This document shows positions 1-8,245 of a stretch of 12,755 nt of DNA, piece by piece. How positions within the stretch are numbered: the stretch's first letter is position 1; the number at the start of each line of letters is the position of its first letter. The position numbers were made by a program, and so were the translations under genes. The notes under the pieces were generated by a model. That model saw nothing but the letters and a program-made list of their open reading frames with translations, was not told the origin of the DNA and searched no databases. The stretch covers positions 1 through 12,755 of the forward strand of contig JAYMGJ010000506.1 in NCBI GenBank assembly GCA_037178675.1. Direction: 5' to 3'. This DNA is from Scleroderma bovista (Eukaryota; Basidiomycota; Agaricomycetes; Boletales; Sclerodermataceae).

Positions 1-171
1 GATGTGGATATATTACCGCAGGCCAGGACCAAACTTTTATTGTACAGAACATGTTGCAAATGGAAATGATGAGAATGTTAGTAATTAGCCCATTAATTTG
101 TCACAAGGCCTGGGGGTCTGTGGTGTTTTTAAGTCCCAGTGGTAAGTGTCCATGGTTTGCTTTGTCTCACC
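1..171 (+). other. Upstream flank of the DUF6532 gene
   Basis: Non-coding sequence before the first candidate start codon. I see no convincing TATA box or other clear core promoter. The start at 172 has A at -3 (caccATG), a favourable fungal context. Any promoter here is inferred only from position. Confidence 0.35.
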
Positions 172-2688
172 ATGCCTCCCAAGTGCAAACACAACAGCAA
201 AACTGTTCCCAGCTCCCAGCCCATTGCTGAGGATGATGCTGTCTCATTGCAAGCGAAGTGACGAAGAGCTGATCAGCTTTTCAATGCGCCTCAGGGTGGT
301 GGGTTTGTTTAACTGCTGTATGTTTTCTGACCATGTCTTGCAGACACAGAACCCAACCAATCGAGGCGCTCTTCACACGCTGGAAAAGGGAGTGGCGGGC
401 AGCTTTGGCAGCTCCAAAATATCGAGGCCATTCAAACTGCAAGGCAGCTGCAACCGTCAACTCGAAATCTTGATATAGCTACGCAGGACCAACCGGTCAA
501 CCCCATGGCCCCTAGTTACTCAGACAATGAGCAGGACGACGAGCAGGAGAGTCAAATTCCGCTGTGGGCAGTTCAGTCGACAACACCATCTCAAGAGCCA
601 AATCCTGAAGTGTGGCCATTGTTCACACATGCTCAAGCTGGTCAACCATTCAGTTTCAAGGTCTCTTCTCAGACTACCAGTACTTCCACTGGTGGTACAC
701 AGTCTATCAGGTCGTATAGTTCTTCTCTTTTGTCTTCTAGCAATCCATCAATATTCTTGGCTCCCATCTCACGAGGTTCTTTGGTGGCGAGCTCTCGCTC
801 TGTGTCCAAATGCAGGTCCAATAGCGCCTATCGAAAACAAGATGACTGGGAAGGCTCTCAACCGGCTCCACCTAAACGGTTATCACAACTTCGCATGCTT
901 GCAGTGGCAGAGAAGCACCCTCCAGATGCTCCTCAACGTAATTCCCGCATCCATACTCACTCTAGTCAATTGTTTTCTGGTACCCCCATCTAAGGCCAAC
1001 ATCCACTTTGTGACCATGACCCCCCTTCACCCCCTCCACAACCTCTTGGGCTACATCGAACCCAATCGTTTTCTCGGCTCCCTTCAACTATAACTAAATC
1101 CCACACTATATTCGCCAGGCACACTGAAGTAGACCCAGATGAAGACGGTCTGGTGATTGATGAGGTATCTCCAAGCGAAGATGATCATTTTGCAGAGGCA
1201 ATTGTATGTGGCGAAGGTGAGTCCCATCACTGATACATCTGTGAATCACGGTCATTCAGATTCTAGGTGGAGATTCTGGCCATGGTAACCAACTTGGCGA
1301 GTCTTCTCAATTTGGTGCACTGCAGGCCCAAGGCAACCATCTTCATGGGTCTACAACCACGCAGCAAAGTAAGCTTAGCACTTGTTGGTGTGCCATGCTG
1401 ACAATACGGTCAGGGGAGATCGAAGATGTTGTTGCTCAACACCGCCAGCGCAATCGTGCCCCCCGACTTCCTAACAATACACAACTTCTGGCTGTATGTG
1501 ACCAGCAGATATCCAAAACTTCCTGTTGTATCAGCCGCTCCAATGTTGATGATTTGGACAATTTAGAAGTCCCCATCAGCAAGACGTCCTCTTCATCTAC
1601 TGAAGCTGCTCCCGCCCCCCTGCTTGTGACATCTGTCGCTTCTGGTATTGTGTCTAACAGCAATTCTGACCCCTCACACCTCCAGTTTTATACCCCATCA
1701 GTCCGTGACATCATCAAGCACACCAAACAGATCTCACATTGTGATATCATGTCTGTCAACTCATTCGCACTCCATGTGGACTTCAACCGCAAGGCCCCGG
1801 AATATATCAATGAAGCTATAGCTGAGCATCGCTCCCGAGGCTTACAAATTCCTGACGGTATGTGCTAATTACTTAGAGGGACTGAGACTGATCACAATGG
1901 TTTATAAAGGATGGTGGCCTCAATATTCGCCCGATATCACAAAGCTGGTGAGTCTCTTGAGTGACAATGGGATTTCCATCTAAATTTTTGTAGCTTTGGG
2001 AAGATCTGGGGAACTGGCGCTCTGTGCTGAAGAAGAAAGCCCGCACCTTTGTCCATGATCGCTACAAATGGGATCTTCAAGGTTGTCGCCCCGTTAACAC
2101 TGAGATTGCAAAGAACCTTCTGGACCGGGGTAATTTCTTAAAGCATGGGGTGGATGTAGAGGTGAGTAAGAGGCCAATATGTGATGATGAAGGCCCTTAA
2201 TACTGTTTTGTAGGGTCATACAAACAATCTTGCGCACCCCGCGCTATCCGGTCTCGTCATCGATTTCTTCTATACAGGTTCCAATGCCATCGCAAGTATT
2301 TTTCCCGAAGTTTTTGAGAATGAAGTGCCACATGCTGCAGTTGCGTTCACTGCTACTGCTGTAATTTTTTAAAATCCTCTCTTGTCGCATGCTGAGACAT
2401 ATTTAGATTAAAGTTGCCCTAGACGAGATGGTCATGGAAGGCAAGGAGGTCACGTTCAGACGTGATGTTTACGCGGACATCTACGTTGATTTAATCGGTC
2501 TCATGTCAAAATGTGACACAGCACCTGTTCACCGTGCCAAAACGAAAGCACTTCGTGTGGAATGGGCGAAGATTGGAATGTGAGTCAATTATTTACCTGC
2601 TTTTATTGTAACTTAAATATCTTGTTTGGTTAGGAATGGCAGCGCAACTCCAGGCACAACGACAGGTTTTGATGTCGACCTTGATTAG
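172..2688 (+). pseudogene. DUF6532-domain protein gene, nine exons, two in-frame stops
   Basis: Hypothetical agaricomycete protein; function unknown. Manual splicing gives exons 172-298, 344-1216, 1267-1368, 1414-1857, 1910-1947, 1994-2161, 2214-2360, 2407-2579 and 2634-2688. All introns are GT/AG and 45-54 nt, and the phases close to exactly 709 codons. The C-terminal part (about residues 458-691) starts FYTPSVRDIIKHTKQ and continues through WWPQYSPDITKLLWEDLGNW, HPALSGLVIDFFYTGSN and LRVEWAKIGM; I recognise this layout as DUF6532. The N-terminal half is low-complexity, rich in Q, S, P and acidic residues (for example SYSDNEQDDEQES), and probably disordered. A TGA at 259-261 (codon 30) and a TAA at 991-993 (codon 259) interrupt a frame that reads well on both sides. 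Both are one C-to-T change from CGA and CAA. The second could instead lie in an unrecognised intron, since TAACTAA-like bases and a cag lie near 1090-1119. The first intron is the least certain. The domain exons themselves are intact. Confidence 0.72.
1680..2582 (+). other. DUF6532 domain coding region (exons 4-8)
   Basis: This part of the gene encodes the recognisable domain and has no internal stop. Introns 1858-1909, 1948-1993, 2162-2213 and 2361-2406 split it, and 2580-2633 ends it. Notable segments are KKKARTFVHDRY, VNTEIAKNLLDRGNFLKHG, NAIASIFPEVF, VPHAAVAFTATAIKVALDEM and FRRDVYADIYVDLIGLM. If an internal start such as the ATG at 1395 were used, a truncated domain protein could still be made; nothing in the sequence proves this. 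Confidence 0.75.
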
Positions 2689-2961
2689 ATTTACAGTTAT
2701 CATATCATTTGTGTCCATCTTATCATGCATATTTAGAAAATGAATTACCATTTTCTCTCTAGCTTATTTGTCTGGAGTGAGCAAGTATCAATCCAGTCCA
2801 GTCTGGAGTGGGCTGTCACACACTGTCAAATTTTGATTACTCCAGGACTTGAGGCAAACAAGGGGAATTCCCTCAGACTTCGATGGGACTGGAATGTGCT
2901 GGGACAGACTTTACAGATTCTGACAGTTAGGTACCTTGTTGGGAGTGGCTGAGGTTCTGGG
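2689..2961. other. Intergenic spacer after the DUF6532 gene
   Basis: The first 60 bases are AT-rich and plausible 3'-UTR, with no canonical AATAAA. The rest holds imperfect short repeats (gtccagtctggagtggg; tggccagtgctggccagtg runs over its right edge). I see no gene and no RNA gene. Confidence 0.45.
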
Positions 2962-3902
2962 ATGACTGGCCAGTGCTGGCCAGTGCTGTCAAGGGCTGTC
3001 AAGGGGAGGGCTGGTTTGCTGATGTTGGTGAGTCACATCGGTCAGCCCCCATGCGCGATGAGTCCCCGTAGACTTGTACTGACATCGATCTTTTACCATT
3101 TCTTCCATAGATTAGTATTACTACTCCTTCCAGCACACCGACCAGAAATCCCAATTGGCAGTGTCCATTTCCCAACAACCTGTCCCCTTCTACGGCCACA
3201 AGCCCATATCGCGCCTATGCGCCAAATTCGTCACTTGCCTGCCCAAGAGTTGTCACTGTCAAGTTCTGGCTCAATGGTGAAGCTGCCCTATTTTATCATG
3301 TACACCCTCCATCAGACAAAACTACACCCATCGGTCATGTTTGCAGCCCTTGTCCTCCTTCCAAGACTCGAGGCTCATTTTCCCACCGCACCACAGGGAT
3401 CATCGGGCCACTGTCTCTTCGTATCCATGTTCATGTTGGCCAGCAAGACCACCTGCGACAATACCTATTCAAACAAAGAAGTCGGCCCCTCCCGCTTGTC
3501 TCATTTGGGTCTGCGGGACCATTTTTCTCGATGCCGGTGTGTACCCAGGGTGTACTTGCACCCCTCCCGCTTGTCTTGTTGGGTTCTGGGGGATTATTTT
3601 GCTCAGTGCTGGTGTGTGGGTGCACTTGCACCCCCCCGCTTGTCTTGTTGGATTCTGGGGGATTGTTTTGCTCAGTGCCGGTGTGTGGGTGCACTTGCAC
3701 CCCCCCGCTTGTCTTGTTGGATTCTGGGGGATTGTTTTGCATGGCGCCGGTGTGTGGATGCACTTGCGCCCCTCCCTCTGCTATACCGTTCTCCCCCACT
3801 TGTGGCCTCACCCCATCCCATCAAATGAGAAACAGTATCACTCCTTACAGGACTTGCCTCCCAAGCATGTATGCAAAATCATCAAGGACCATGGTGACAT
3901 GA
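2962..3902 (+). CDS. Possible two-exon hypothetical gene
   Basis: Weak prediction. Exon 1 at 2962-3027 (ATG, 22 codons) ends at a gtgagt donor. The intron at 3028-3110 has a tactgac branch-like site and a cttccatag acceptor. Exon 2 at 3111-3902 is in phase and open for 263 codons. That frame is closed by a stop at 3108-3110, exactly at the acceptor, which suits a real exon. Part of it reads like protein ([40 protein letters not shown]), but I recognise no family. From about 3494 it runs through a 69-bp minisatellite ([20 protein letters not shown] repeats), then in a different frame across the start of the Prp8 remnant, so the 3' end is unlikely to be native. An unspliced alternative frame (2962-3828, 288 codons) and a minus-strand frame (3811-3431) are also open because of the repeat. 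It may be a gene remnant or chance. Confidence 0.25.
3494..3775. repeat. 69-bp minisatellite, about four units
   Basis: Units start near 3494, 3569, 3638 and 3707 at gcttgtct. Spacing is 75, 69 and 69 bp, and the two central units are nearly identical. Each unit holds gcttgtcttgttgg, attctgggggatt and gtgtgggtgcacttgcaccc. The 69-bp period is a multiple of three, so both strands stay open. The minus strand reads as a hydrophilic 23-residue repeat ([20 protein letters not shown]), the plus strand as a Cys/Leu-rich one. I cannot tell whether either is translated. Confidence 0.85.
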
Positions 3903-4162
3903 GCAACCACAAATTCTGTAACAACAAGCATGTCCATCTTGGTGCACTCAAGTACGTGCCTCACACCGTAATGAAATTGCTTGACTTATCCATGGGAGCA
4001 ATCCCACGAAGTTCCTTTTCTACACCACATTGCAGGTGCTATCACATTCGTAAACAAGATCCCCCGTGTCATTGAGCCTGTATATCATGCTAGTGGAGTA
4101 CAATGCACCTTGCTATGCGTCAACAGAAGCGGGACCACAGGCATTTCATACGTACGCGCTTC

Positions 4163-4166
4163 CCAC
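4163..4166. repeat. Left target-site duplication CCAC
   Basis: The four bases before TGTAGGGGG match the four after the element's TACA end. Prp8 reading (RFP|P) is interrupted exactly here, which fixes the insertion point independently. Confidence 0.65.
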
Positions 4167-4582
4167 TGTAGGGGGTGAGTCCCTTGAAGGCGCGAAAATG
4201 GGTGTCCGCCCAAGGAGACCTGGTCTGGCTTGACTAGGAGAGCTAAGGAGAATAGAGCGCAGGAGCGCACTCAGAGGTTCCGGGAGTCGAGAGAGAGCAG
4301 AGTAGGGGTGAGGAGCGCAGCAAAAATGCGCAGGGAGTGCGCGACTAGGGAGTAGGGAGGTTGCCTAGTGTGTGTAGACATGCGCTAGGGAGAGCTGGGA
4401 ATAGCGGGATCCACCGGAAATCATTGGAGCACCGAATAGGGTCGTCTAGGGTCGTCAGAAAACAAAGAGAGAGCGGCAGGACACGAGAGAAACAACAGAG
4501 AAACACTGGAAACGACAGAACTCGCACTTAGACACTCAGATGGGGGCGGAAAAGAAACTTCTTATTTTTGTGAGGACTAGGT

Positions 4583-4589
4583 CTATATA
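4583..4589 (-). promoter_or_regulatory. Candidate TATA box of the LTR
   Basis: The minus strand reads TATATAG within an otherwise GC-rich element, about 410 bp before its minus-strand 3' end. Position and uniqueness fit an LTR core promoter. An AAATAAG poly(A)-like signal follows near 4559-4569 on the same strand. Confidence 0.4.
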
Positions 4590-4779
4590 CTGAAGCCTAA
4601 TCCAGGGGGAAGGGTACAAGCGACCCGAAGAGAAGGAGAGAGGATGACAGCGCTAAGAGGGAACGTAATACTAACATAATGACAGCTGTCAGGGACGCTA
4701 AAGTGAGGGGAAAGGCTGAGGGACACAAAGGCAGAAGCTAAAGTGACAGGAAGAGAAGTGGAGAGCAAACCCTATGTAG

Positions 4780-4980
4780 TGCGACCCTATGCAGTGCGAT
4801 GCGACCCTATGCAGTGCGATGCGACCCTATGCAGCGCAATGCGGCCCTATGCAGTGAGACCCTATGCAGGAGAGTGACCCGACCCGATGCAACACGACCC
4901 GATGCAATGCGACCCGATGCAATGCGACCCTATGCAGTGAGACCCTATGCAGGAGAGTGACCCGACACAATGCAGTGTGA
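4780..4980. repeat. Variant 20-bp repeat block beside the main minisatellite
   Basis: Degenerate 20-mers of the form gcgaccctatgcagtgcgat, with changed units (gagaccctatgcaggagagt, gcgacccgatgcaatgcgac). They share the core ccc-atgca/g with the main array and look like older, diverged units at its edge. Confidence 0.75.
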
Positions 4981-5694
4981 CCTGATGCGATGTAGCGCGA
5001 CCCGATGCGATGTAGCGCGACCCGATGCGATGTAGCGCGACCCGATGCGATGTAGCGCGACCCGATGCGATGTAGCGCGACCCGATGCGATGTAGCGCGA
5101 CCCGATGCGATGTAGCGCGACCCGATGCGATGTAGCGCGACCCGATGCGATGTAGCGCGACCCGATGCGATGTAGCGCGACCCGATGCGATGTAGCGCGA
5201 CCCGATGCGATGTAGCGCGACCCGATGCGATGTAGCGCGACCCGATGCGATGTAGCGCGACCCGATGCGATGTAGCGCGACCCGATGCGATGTAGCGCGA
5301 CCCGATGCGATGTAGCGCGACCCGATGCGATGTAGCGCGACCCGATGCGATGTAGCGCGACCCGATGCGATGTAGCGCGACCCGATGCGATGTAGCGCGA
5401 CCCGATGCGATGTAGCGCGACCCGATGCGATGTAGCGCGACCCGATGCGATGTAGCGCGACCCGATGCGATGTAGCGCGACCCGATGCGATGTAGCGCGA
5501 CCCGATGCGATGTAGCGCGACCCGATGCGATGTAGCGCGACCCGATGCGATGTAGCGCGACCCGATGCGATGTAGCGCGACCCGATGCGATGTAGCGCGA
5601 CCCGATGCGATGTAGCGCGACCCGATGCGATGTAGCGCGACCCGATGCGATGTAGCGCGACCCGATGCGATGTAGCGCGACCCGATGCGATGTA
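4981..5694. repeat. 20-bp minisatellite, about 36 units, 34 identical
   Basis: The unit cccgatgcgatgtagcgcga is repeated head to tail. Copies from 5001 to 5680 are identical; the first has one change (cct) and the last is truncated at tgtag. Since 20 is not a multiple of three, each frame cycles through the unit every 60 bp. On the plus strand every frame meets TAG once per 60 bp. On the minus strand no frame has a stop, which makes a 328-codon open frame (4945-5931) with a 20-residue period (RATSHRVALHRIGSRYI). I treat that frame as a by-product, not a gene. Confidence 0.97.
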
Positions 5695-5706
5695 GTAGTG
5701 CAACTC

Positions 5707-6026
5707 GATGCTACTCCAAGTGACTGAGACAGTCAGGAAGGGATAGGGATGAGCTACGCATGCAGGACCTTCGCAGGGCCCTATTGGGTGTACCAAGCTG
5801 CGCACCGGAGAGCTCTCGTGCGGGTTGGGTGCGGGTGGCTGTGCTGAGTAGCGCGGACTAGTCCAAACAGACCCGAAGCTATTCCGAGTGATCACGACGC
5901 TCGCAGGAAGAGATAGGGAATAGCTACTCATGCGGGACCTTCACAGGACCCTATTGGGTGTACCAAGCTGCGCATTGGAGAGCTCTTGTGCGGGTTGGGT
6001 GCAGGTGGCTGTGCTGAGTAGCACGA
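5707..6026. repeat. Tandem duplication of about 150 bp inside the LTR
   Basis: Copies at 5707-5856 and 5875-6026 are offset by 168-170 bp and share long blocks such as ccctattgggtgtaccaagc and cgggttgggtgc. Most differences are transitions (gcaccgg/gcattgg, tcgcagggccc/tcacaggaccc). The spacer includes a piece resembling the 20-bp unit. Confidence 0.88.
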
Positions 6027-6063
6027 GCGAGTTCGGGTGAATACTGATCGGTATATGTGCACC

Positions 6064-6083
6064 TAGAGACGCATGCGTCTCTA
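6064..6083. repeat. Perfect 20-bp palindrome at the element's end
   Basis: TAGAGACGCATGCGTCTCTA equals its own reverse complement and ends two bases before the right border of the inserted element. It could form a cruciform or bind a dimeric protein. It is not followed by the CTRR end expected of a Helitron. Confidence 0.85.
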
Positions 6084-6085
6084 CA

Positions 6086-6089
6086 CCAC
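6086..6089. repeat. Right target-site duplication CCAC
   Basis: Copy of the left CCAC directly after the element's CTACA end; Prp8-like sequence resumes here (PPSDD). Confidence 0.65.
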
Positions 6090-6152
6090 CATCTGATGAC
6101 AAAGAGTCTCGATTATGGTGGCAATGTCTTGGATGTCGAACCTTTGGAAGCC

Positions 6153-6207
6153 ACTGCCTAGGGTGCACTCTGCTCTCCGACAGGCTCAACAATAATGCCA
6201 GCTACCT
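6153..6207 (+). repeat. 55-nt patch copied from downstream PRP8 sequence
   Basis: Nearly the same 55 nt occurs at 6304-6358 (ctgcctagggYRcactct...aataatgccagctacctt), with five differences, all transitions. The patch replaces about 17 Prp8 codons expected between VEPLEA and YGPKPLID, and shifts the frame by one. It therefore looks like a local templated replacement rather than a simple tandem duplication. Confidence 0.8.
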
Positions 6208-6596
6208 TATGGCCCCAAACCATTGATTGACACTCCTGCAGTCAACGGACCTTTCTCAGGTACCACTATTGATCACTTCCCCCCCTGTCATGGCTAACTT
6301 GTACTGCCTAGGGCACACTCTACTCTCTGACAGGCTCGACAATAATGCCAGCTACCTTTTCGACAAAAAGTCATTCTTCACCACCAAGGTATTGAACATG
6401 GCCATTCCAGGGGGACCAAAGTTTGAGCTTCTTTATCATGGCATGGATATGTTTGATGAGGACCGGAACGAGTTCAATGACATCAACAAGGTTATCATTC
6501 AACAACAAATTTGTACAGAATACAGAGTTGCCTTCCCTCACTTGTACAACTTGCTCCCAAGGTCCGTCCACTTATCACCATACCATCATCCATCAG

Positions 6597-6885
6597 CAAA
6601 ACCCTAAGTTGCTGTGCCAAGCTGTGCAAAGCTGTACAGTCAGCTACAGTTCTCACAGTGATACAGATAGGTCCCCATTTGTACAGCACTGTGACAGCAC
6701 TGTGACAGTGCTGTACAGACCATTACAGAATCTTGCGTGCTGTACATAGATTCCTACTGTATCTGCTGTCACACTCTGTATCACACTGTATCATTCTGTA
6801 GTCAAACTGGACAACCCTGTATTCAATTGTAGCTACTACATTGTAATTTACTAAATGCTAATTGGTTCCTTCAATGCTGTCCACT
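6597..6885. other. CTGTA/ACAG-rich spacer without a gene
   Basis: After Prp8 homology stops, the sequence is built from degenerate repeats of ctgta, cactgta and gctgtacag. No gene or RNA gene is visible; open frames here are short and in low-complexity DNA. Confidence 0.5.
6680..6717. repeat. 13-bp inverted repeat (hairpin)
   Basis: TGTACAGCACTGT (6680-6692) and ACAGTGCTGTACA (6705-6717) are perfect reverse complements with a 12-nt spacer. No T-run follows, so it is not an obvious terminator. It may be a by-product of the ctgtacag repeats around it. Confidence 0.8.
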
Positions 6886-7339
6886 GTAGCATTGTCGTCA
6901 TCCCCATTCTTTGTCGCCGTCGTACCGCTGTGGCACTGGCCACGCGTGCATTGTCGTCAATGCTGGTAGTGGTGGTGGTCATGCAGCAGCGTGCATGCTG
7001 GCACTGGGTCGTTGATGCTGGTAGTGGTTGTGGTCGTGTTGCAATGTGTGTGCATGTGGACGCTGGGTTGTCAACGCGAGTGGAGGTGGTGATGGTAGTC
7101 TCATCGCAATGTGTGTACGTGCGGGTGCTGGGTCGTCAACGTGAGTGGTGGTGGTGGTCGCGCTGCAGCGTGTATGCATGCATTCATGTACGCTGGCGCT
7201 GGGTCGTTGACGCCAGTAGTGGTGGTAGTTGTGTTGCAATGTGTGTGCGTGCGGGCAGGGTCGTCAACACGAGTGGTGGTGGTGGTGGTCATGCCACAGC
7301 ATGTGTGTGTGCTGGTGCTGGGGTCATTGCCCTCACATC
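6886..7339 (+). repeat. Array A: about seven diverged 58-67-bp GTGGTGG-type units
   Basis: Each unit runs roughly ctgggtcgtcaacgcgagtgg, a GGT run, a tcgcaatgtgtgtg core, then gtgcgggtg. G+T dominates the plus strand. Open frames on both strands (Val-rich one way, His/Thr/Pro-rich the other) follow from the composition and are not genes. The same family returns in the same orientation at 11740-12300. Confidence 0.85.
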
Positions 7340-7365
7340 AGCAAGGTGACAATTGCTCTTAACCC

Positions 7366-8135
7366 TCTTACAGTGTCTGGATTGTCTGGAATCAGACAGT
7401 TAAGATGGATAAGTCAGATAAGTCAGTCAGACCATTCCAGACCATCAGACCAGGGGTGTCTGAAACCAGATGGCCAGACCACCAGACCAGCCAGACAAGC
7501 CAGACCAGTCAGACCAGTCAGACCAGTCAGACCAGTCAGACCAGCAGTCCATCAGACCCACCAGACCAGCCAGACCAGCCAGACCATTCAGGCCACCCAG
7601 CCTGTCAGACAGTCAGACAGTCCAGACCACCCCAGACCAGTCAGACCAGTCAGACCACCCAGGCAGTAAGTCAATCAGACAGTTAAGACCATCTAGACCA
7701 GTCAGACCACCCAGTTCATAAGTCAGTCAGACAGTTAAGACTATCCAGACCTGTCGGACCTGTCGGACCACCCAGACTATAAGTCAGTCAGCCAGCTAAG
7801 ACCATCCAGACATGTCAGACATGTCAGACCACCCAGACCATAAGTCAGTCAGCAAGTTAAGGCTATCCAGACCTGTCAGACCTGTCAGACCACCCAGACC
7901 ATAAGTCAATCAGCCAGTCAAGACCATCCAGACCATCCAGACCACCCAGCCCAATCAGATCACCCAGACTGTCAGACCCCTCATATAGTAAGTTGGTCAA
8001 ACAGTTAAGACAATCAAGTCTAGCCAGACCAGTCAGGCCACTCAGACAAGTCATATCAGTCAGACTGGCCAGACAATTCAGAGACTCAGACCAATTGGAC
8101 TAGTAAGATTGGCCAGACCAGCCAGGCCATTAGCT
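7366..8135 (+). repeat. Array B: CAGAC repeats with a 61-bp higher-order unit
   Basis: The basic motif is cagacc(a/t), near-perfect as cagaccagt about 7500-7540. From about 7667 it is organised into a higher-order unit: taagtcagtcag occurs at 7719, 7780, 7841 and 7902 (61-bp spacing), each followed by ttaagaccatccagac and a doubled ctgtcagac-type motif. Gln/Thr/Ser- and Asp-rich open frames across it change frame constantly and show no domain. Confidence 0.9.
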
Positions 8136-8245
8136 GTATCTATCTGTATCCTTTTGCCACTTAATTTATTCAATATTCATGTTAATAAATTTATATTAAT
8201 TACGAAAAACTACAGTACAACAAATATATATTATATATGAATGGA
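8136..8245. other. AT-rich spacer between arrays B and C
   Basis: Low-GC segment with runs such as ttaataaatttatattaatt and aatatatattatatat. No gene is visible. Its counterpart between C' and B' is longer (9816-10212) and only weakly similar. Confidence 0.6.

Larger units (their letters stand above)
4167..6085 (-). mobile_element. Probable solo LTR (1,919 bp) inserted in the PRP8 remnant
   Basis: The element starts TGTAGGGGGTGAG and ends GCGTCTCTACA, giving TG...CA ends with TGTA/TACA terminal inversion. It interrupts Prp8 between RFP and PPSDD, with CCAC on both sides (4163-4166 and 6086-6089); this can also be read as 5 bp with one mismatch. No long coding region, primer-binding site or polypurine tract was found, so it is not a full retrotransposon. 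On the minus strand there is a long repeat-bearing U3-like part, a TATATAG box at 4583-4589, and about 410 bp to the 3' end, which fits U3-R-U5. It holds a variant array, a 20-bp minisatellite and a 150-bp duplication. A non-LTR origin is possible because no reference LTR could be compared. Confidence 0.65.
3824..6596 (+). pseudogene. prp8: PRP8 fragment pseudogene (N-terminal region), split by an insertion
   Basis: Prp8 is the large U5 snRNP scaffold at the spliceosome's catalytic centre; intact family members are around 2,300 residues. Here only an N-terminal stretch of roughly 260 residues remains. Recognisable pieces in order: [20 protein letters not shown] and [10 protein letters not shown] (3857-3977); [20 protein letters not shown] and [15 protein letters not shown] (3987-4091); [18 protein letters not shown] then RTRFP (4094-4165); a 1,919-bp insertion; PPSDDKE then LDYGGNVLDVEPLEA (6086-6152); a foreign 55-nt patch (6153-6207); [15 protein letters not shown] (6208-6252); [35 protein letters not shown] and [17 protein letters not shown] through [14 protein letters not shown] (6287-6595). 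The frame shifts near 3975-3985, at 4091, near 6107, across the patch, and at 6253-6286. Homology stops abruptly near 6596. No introns are evident outside the insertion, so this is either a single-exon genomic fragment or retrocopied. It cannot give a working Prp8; a functional copy must exist elsewhere. Confidence 0.9.

Noticed and set aside
146..478. 110-codon plus-strand open frame before the DUF6532 gene
   Set aside because: It crosses the predicted first intron in another frame; the alternative frame joins smoothly to exon 2 and all later exons.
527..1093. 188-codon frame overlapping exon 2
   Set aside because: It ends before the domain exons and is not compatible with the splice phases downstream.
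4981..5694. CRISPR-like regular array
   Set aside because: Units are contiguous and identical with no unique spacers, and the context is eukaryotic.
4945..5931. 328-codon minus-strand open frame with a 20-residue repeat
   Set aside because: It is produced by a 20-bp minisatellite that has no stop in any minus frame; there is no domain, and it lies inside a mobile element.
4167..6085. Helitron, because of a palindrome near one end
   Set aside because: Ends are TGTA...TACA with a target duplication; there is no TC start, no CTRR end, and insertion is not between A and T.
7229..7721. Asp/Gln/Ser-rich and Thr/Gln/Ser-rich repeat proteins
   Set aside because: All three frames of the CAGAC array are open because of its composition; none extends beyond the array with protein-like sequence.
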